A stretch of 15,607 nt of DNA from an uncultured Eubacteriales bacterium (GTDB lineage: Bacteria; Bacillota; Clostridia; Oscillospirales; Oscillospiraceae), in assembly GCA_900546415.1 (NCBI GenBank), contig URCY01000044.1, forward strand, positions 1-15,607, read 5' to 3'. This document shows positions 5,780 to 15,607 of the stretch, one piece after another. Below the pieces are notes generated by a model that did no database searches, was not told where the DNA came from, and saw only the letters and a program-made list of their open reading frames with translations. Every line of letters starts with the position of its first letter. Position 1 is the first letter of the stretch. The position numbers were made by a program, and so were the translations under genes.

Positions 5780-6814
5780 ATGGAACCCTATGTGAGCTTT
5801 GCCATGGACAAAACCGTGGAGCTTTTGGCGATCGACAGCCCGACGGGCTACACCCGCGAGGCCGAGCGCTTCGTCTCCGAGCAGTTTGCGGCGCTGGGCT
5901 TTCCCGTCACGCGCACGGTCAAGGGCGGCGTGCTGGTCGATCTGGGCGGCGAGGACGCCGAGAACGCCCTGCTGCTCGAGGCGCACGCCGACACGCTGGG
6001 CGGTATGGTCGCCGAGATCAAGAGCAGCGGCCGCCTGCGCATCCGCAACGTCGGCGGCATGAACGCCAACAACGCCGAGGCCGAAAACTGCCGCATCGTG
6101 ACCAAGGCCGACGGCATCTACGAGGGCACGCTGCAGCTATGCGACGCGTCGATCCATGTCAACGGCGACTACGGCACGACCGCCCGCAAGTGGGACACGG
6201 TCGAGGTCGTGCTTGACGAGCCGGTCGAAAACGCCGACGACGTGAAAAAGCTGGGCATCGGCGTGGGCGACTTCGTCTGCTTCGAGCCGCGCACGCGCGT
6301 GACTGCGTCCGGCTACATCAAGAGCCGCTTTCTGGACGACAAGCTGTCCGTCGGCATCCTGCTGGGCTTTGCCAAATTTTTGGCGGATCGCAAGCTGACG
6401 CCCAAGCGCCGTGTCTATGTCCACATCACCGTCTATGAGGAGGTCGGCCACGGCGGCGCGGCGTCCGTGCCGCAGGGTGTGACCGAGGCGATCTCCGTTG
6501 ACATGGGCTGCGTCGGAGAGGGGCTGCAATGCACCGAGCGGCAGGTCTCCATCTGCGCGATGGATTCCGGTGGGCCTTATTCCTATGAGGTCGTCTCCGG
6601 CCTGATCGCCGCTGCCAAGCGCGAGGGCGCGGACTACGCCGTCGACCTTTATCCGCACTACGGCTCAGACGTCGAGGCGACGCTCAGCGCGGGGCACGAC
6701 CTGCGTCACGGCCTGATCGGAGCGGGCGTCTATGCCTCTCACGGCTATGAGCGCAGCCATCGCGACGGCGTTTGCAGCACCCTCAAGGTGCTCAAGGGCT
6801 ACCTCGAGCTATGA
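5780..6814 (+). CDS. M42 family metallo-aminopeptidase (FrvX/TET-like)
   Basis: A 344-aa cytosolic, two-metal aminopeptidase-like protein. The M42 ligand set is visible: H69 with D71 in EAHADTLG, the bridging aspartate in FLDDK (D186/D187), the catalytic glutamate pair E220-E221 in VYEEVGHG, D241 in VDMG, and H321 in ASHGYERSH. Members form large tetrahedral dodecamers that trim peptides released by proteases; some were once annotated as endoglucanases. The insertion between about 75 and 175 corresponds to the dimerisation (PDZ-like) domain of the family. Length is typical. AAGGAGG at 5767-5773 lies 6 bases before the ATG. The stop overlaps the next start (ATGA), so the two genes are translated together. 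The peptide preference cannot be read from the sequence. Confidence 0.92.
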   Translation: MEPYVSFAMDKTVELLAIDSPTGYTREAERFVSEQFAALGFPVTRTVKGGVLVDLGGEDAENALLLEAHADTLGGMVAEIKSSGRLRIRNVGGMNANNAEAENCRIVTKADGIYEGTLQLCDASIHVNGDYGTTARKWDTVEVVLDEPVENADDVKKLGIGVGDFVCFEPRTRVTASGYIKSRFLDDKLSVGILLGFAKFLADRKLTPKRRVYVHITVYEEVGHGGAASVPQGVTEAISVDMGCVGEGLQCTERQVSICAMDSGGPYSYEVVSGLIAAAKREGADYAVDLYPHYGSDVEATLSAGHDLRHGLIGAGVYASHGYERSHRDGVCSTLKVLKGYLEL

Positions 6815-7557
6815 GGCGGCGCTACTGGCTGCCCGGCGGCGCGCTGATCGGCGTCGGGCTGGTGCTGCGGCTGTTCTTCGTCTACCTGCATTTTGCGGGC
6901 ATGTTCCTGATGGGTCTCGGCGCGGTCGTGCTGCTGTTCGGGCTGGTCGACGCGCTGCTCCCGCGCTTTGTATGGCTGCGGGTCGTGCGGCTGGTCATGC
7001 GCATCGGCGCGGGGCTGGTGGCATTGGCGATGCTCGTCACAGGCATTGCCGTCGGCGTTGCCTGCAGCGGTTCGAAAAATCCCGAGGCCGACTATGTTGT
7101 CGTGCTGGGCGCGGGGGTCAACGGAACGGCACCGAGCCGCTCCCTGCGGGCGCGGCTCCATGCGGCGCAGACCTACCTCGAGACGTATCCGAACGCCGTG
7201 GCCGTGCTCTCCGGCGGGCAGGGGAAGGGCGAAAGCATCACCGAGGCCGAGTGCATGTATCGCTGGCTGACGGAGCACGGGGTCGACCCGAGCCGCCTCT
7301 GGAAGGAGGAGCGCGCGACCACCACGGCGGAGAATCTGCGCTTTTCCCTCGACCTGATCGAGGAGAGGACCGGGCAGCGCCCGGAGCATATCGCGATCGT
7401 CTCCAGCGCCTACCACCTCCTCCGCGCGCGGCTTCTGGCCAGACGCGAGGGCGTCGAGGCCGTCTGCTGCCCCGCGAACGACATGAACACGAGCTATTCC
7501 GTGCAGATGGTCGTCCGCGAGATCTTCGGCGTCTGGTATACGCTTTTGCTCGGCTGA
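6811..7557 (+). CDS. Membrane-anchored YdcF/SanA-like DUF218 protein
   Basis: A 248-aa protein with three predicted membrane segments (about 7-26, 28-50 and 64-85) and a DUF218 domain from about 94 to 235, probably outside the membrane. Family motifs visible are VVLGAGVNG (97-105), LSGGQG (133-138), E142/E146, TTAEN (171-175) and SSAYHLLRA (198-206). DUF218 proteins (YdcF, ElyC, SanA) are linked to envelope integrity and lipid-carrier or peptidoglycan metabolism, but the reaction is not settled and I do not assign one. The start at 6811 gives a 4-base overlap with the peptidase stop, favouring coupling; an upstream ATG at 6772 would add 13 residues inside the peptidase. No strong ribosome site is visible. 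It is followed by a terminator. Confidence 0.87.
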   Translation: MRRRYWLPGGALIGVGLVLRLFFVYLHFAGMFLMGLGAVVLLFGLVDALLPRFVWLRVVRLVMRIGAGLVALAMLVTGIAVGVACSGSKNPEADYVVVLGAGVNGTAPSRSLRARLHAAQTYLETYPNAVAVLSGGQGKGESITEAECMYRWLTEHGVDPSRLWKEERATTTAENLRFSLDLIEERTGQRPEHIAIVSSAYHLLRARLLARREGVEAVCCPANDMNTSYSVQMVVREIFGVWYTLLLG

Positions 7558-7564
7558 GTAAATG

Positions 7565-7612
7565 AAAAAACCCGCACGGGGAACGTTTTGAGGTTCTCCG
7601 TGCGGGTTTTTT
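7565..7612 (+). terminator. Strong terminator after the ydcF-like gene
   Basis: A 14-bp stem (7571-7584 with 7593-7606, one G-U) with an 8-base loop is flanked by six A and six T. The symmetry makes it efficient in both directions. It insulates rpoB from the upstream operon. Confidence 0.95.
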
Positions 7613-7620
7613 ATAAATTC

Positions 7621-7637
7621 TTCGGAATTTTTCCGAA
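7621..7637. repeat. Inverted repeat just upstream of the rpoB -35
   Basis: TTCGGAA (7621-7627) and TTCCGAA (7631-7637) are perfect reverse complements around three T, ending 7 bases before the -35 hexamer. It could be an activator site or an AT-rich upstream element. No regulator is recognised. Confidence 0.35.
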
Positions 7638-7644
7638 AAAAGAA

Positions 7645-7673
7645 TTGACGATTGGGGAAAGAAGTGCTAAAAT
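7645..7673 (+). promoter_or_regulatory. rpoBC promoter
   Basis: TTGACG (7645-7650), a 17-base spacer, TAAAAT (7668-7673). The start should be near 7680. The whole 29-base element matches the thrS promoter at 24 positions, including most of the spacer. It gives rpoBC its own transcript, independent of the preceding operon. Confidence 0.85.
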
Positions 7674-7679
7674 AGTAGC

Positions 7680-7922
7680 CTATACTGCGGAAATATCGGC
7701 AAAGCCGACTCTCCCACTTTCTGCTCCGAATTATACCACGGTCGACAGCAGATTGCAAGCGGGAATGGCCAGAAAGTGCCAACTGCGCCGCGTGTGTCGT
7801 AACGGCGGTCGGCGTAAGGGCAGCCCCCGAGCCGCAGAAGCGCATCCAAAGCTATCAGTTATCAGTTATAATTAATGTAAGCAACACACACCCATGATGA
7901 AGAAAGGCTGTGATGACCCAAT
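7680..7922 (+). promoter_or_regulatory. Long structured rpoB leader
   Basis: About 240 untranslated bases. CACTTTCTG (7715-7723) can pair with CAGAAAGTG (7770-7778), and an outer helix GCCGAC (7704-7709) with GTCGGC (7808-7813) would enclose it, giving a nested fold. An AT-rich stretch at 7853-7876 carries two copies of TATCAGT and a TATAAT. I recognise no known riboswitch or ribosomal-protein leader, and no terminator lies in it, so any control would act on translation or RNA stability. The existence of the leader rests on the promoter call. Confidence 0.5.
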
Positions 7923-11687
<3,765 letters not shown>

Positions 11688-11705
11688 GAGAGGGGGAGTG
11701 ATACA

Positions 11706-15395
<3,690 letters not shown>

Positions 15396-15403
15396 AGCAC
15401 TGT

Positions 15404-15437
15404 AAAAAGGCCTCCGGATTTATTCCGGAGGCCTTTT
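15404..15437 (+). terminator. rpoBC terminator
   Basis: AAAAGGCCTCCGGA (15405-15418) pairs with TCCGGAGGCCTTTT (15424-15437) around a 5-base loop, 9 bases after the rpoC stop. The T-run is short (four), and the A/T symmetry suggests it also works leftward. Confidence 0.92.
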
Positions 15438-15472
15438 CACTGTGTGCATGAAGGAAAACGTTTCGATTTCGT

Positions 15473-15507
15473 GTCATTGCGAGGCCGCAGAGCGGCCGTG
15501 GCAATCT
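15473..15507. repeat. CATTGCGAGG...GGCAATCT palindromic repeat (REP/MITE-like)
   Basis: Outer arms ATTGC (15476-15480) and GCAAT (15501-15505) flank an inner stem GGCCGC-AGA-GCGGCC (about 15483-15497). The sequence GTCATTGCGAGG at one end and CGTGGCAATCT at the other is the pattern of a small intergenic palindrome I recall as repeated in many bacterial genomes. It is non-coding and probably one of many copies in this genome. Confidence 0.65.
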
Positions 15508-15517
15508 TTGCGATAAA

Positions 15518-15556
15518 AAACGGGGCTGCTGCAAAATCCTTGCAGCAGCCCCGTTT
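15518..15556 (-). terminator. 17-bp perfect hairpin, terminator reading leftward
   Basis: 15518-15534 pairs perfectly with 15540-15556 around a 5-base loop. Read leftward, the stem is followed by a T-run formed by the A at 15515-15520, so it best serves a leftward gene to the right of the window. On the + strand only three T follow. A group II intron appears to begin 3 bases after it. Confidence 0.75.
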
Positions 15557-15559
15557 GCT

Positions 15560-15607
15560 GTGCGCCCGGTGAGCGCACGTTCTGTAGGGTGAAAGTCCCG
15601 AAGTCGC
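15560..15607 (+). mobile_element. 5' end of a group II intron (probably class C), cut by the window edge
   Basis: The sequence from 15560 starts GTGCGCCC, the usual 5' boundary of bacterial group II introns, then runs through a GTGCGC/GCGCAC helix and AGGGTGAAAGTCCCGAA (15586-15602), a strongly characteristic domain I segment. It begins directly after a long hairpin, the preferred insertion site of class C introns, which integrate behind terminator stem-loops. The rest of the ribozyme and any reverse transcriptase gene lie outside the window. It could also be a truncated copy. Confidence 0.75.

Noticed and set aside
7853..7876. Two TATCAGT repeats running into TATAAT as a second rpoB promoter
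   Set aside because: There is no -35 at a usable distance (7844-7849 reads ATCCAA). The tandem heptamers alone are too short to call a repeat element.

Overview
The window suggests a GC-rich member of the Clostridia, most likely an Oscillospiraceae/Ruminococcaceae-type gut anaerobe. Evidence: a threonyl T-box leader, strong AGGAGG-type ribosome binding sites, AT-rich promoters of TTGACA/TATAAT type set between GC-rich genes, a YabE-like G5/3D wall protein next to rsmA (a Firmicutes arrangement), and an apparent class C group II intron at the right edge. The taxon is inferred from these features, not from a database match.

Layout. Positions 1-390 hold one possible small ORF and two inverted repeats. 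Positions 391-3275 are a leftward cluster. A G5/3D-domain cell-wall protein (YabE-like) is followed by rsmA (16S rRNA dimethyltransferase), whose 3' end overlaps a YjjG-type HAD nucleotidase by 4 bases. The cluster ends in a terminator whose stem reaches into the last HAD codons. Between the YabE-like gene and rsmA lies a compact element in which a terminator-like hairpin, an internal promoter and the rsmA ribosome binding site share about 50 bases. Positions 3276-3865 form a divergent intergenic region. It carries a leftward promoter with a WalR-box-like site, and a rightward promoter feeding a T-box riboswitch and its terminator ahead of thrS.

thrS (3866-5656) encodes a threonyl-tRNA synthetase that lacks the usual N-terminal TGS domain. 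After its terminator come an M42 family metallo-aminopeptidase and, overlapping by 4 bases, a membrane-anchored DUF218/YdcF protein, closed by a strong terminator at 7565-7612. An independent promoter at 7645-7673 then drives a structured leader of about 240 bases and the rpoB-rpoC pair (RNA polymerase beta and beta'), ended by a terminator at 15405-15437. The ribosomal genes rplJ-rplL, which often precede rpoB, are not here.

The last 170 bases hold the rpoC terminator, a CATTGCGAGG-type palindromic repeat, a 17-bp perfect hairpin and, 3 bases after it, what looks like the 5' end of a group II intron cut off by the window edge.

Most of the window is core housekeeping: translation quality control, rRNA modification, tRNA charging, transcription and wall remodelling. 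I see no defence system or new multi-gene system. The interesting material is regulatory: the promoter-in-terminator before rsmA, the WalR-like box, the near-identical thrS and rpoB promoters, the unusual rpoB start with an overlapping six-codon ORF, the TGS-less ThrRS, and the intron boundary.
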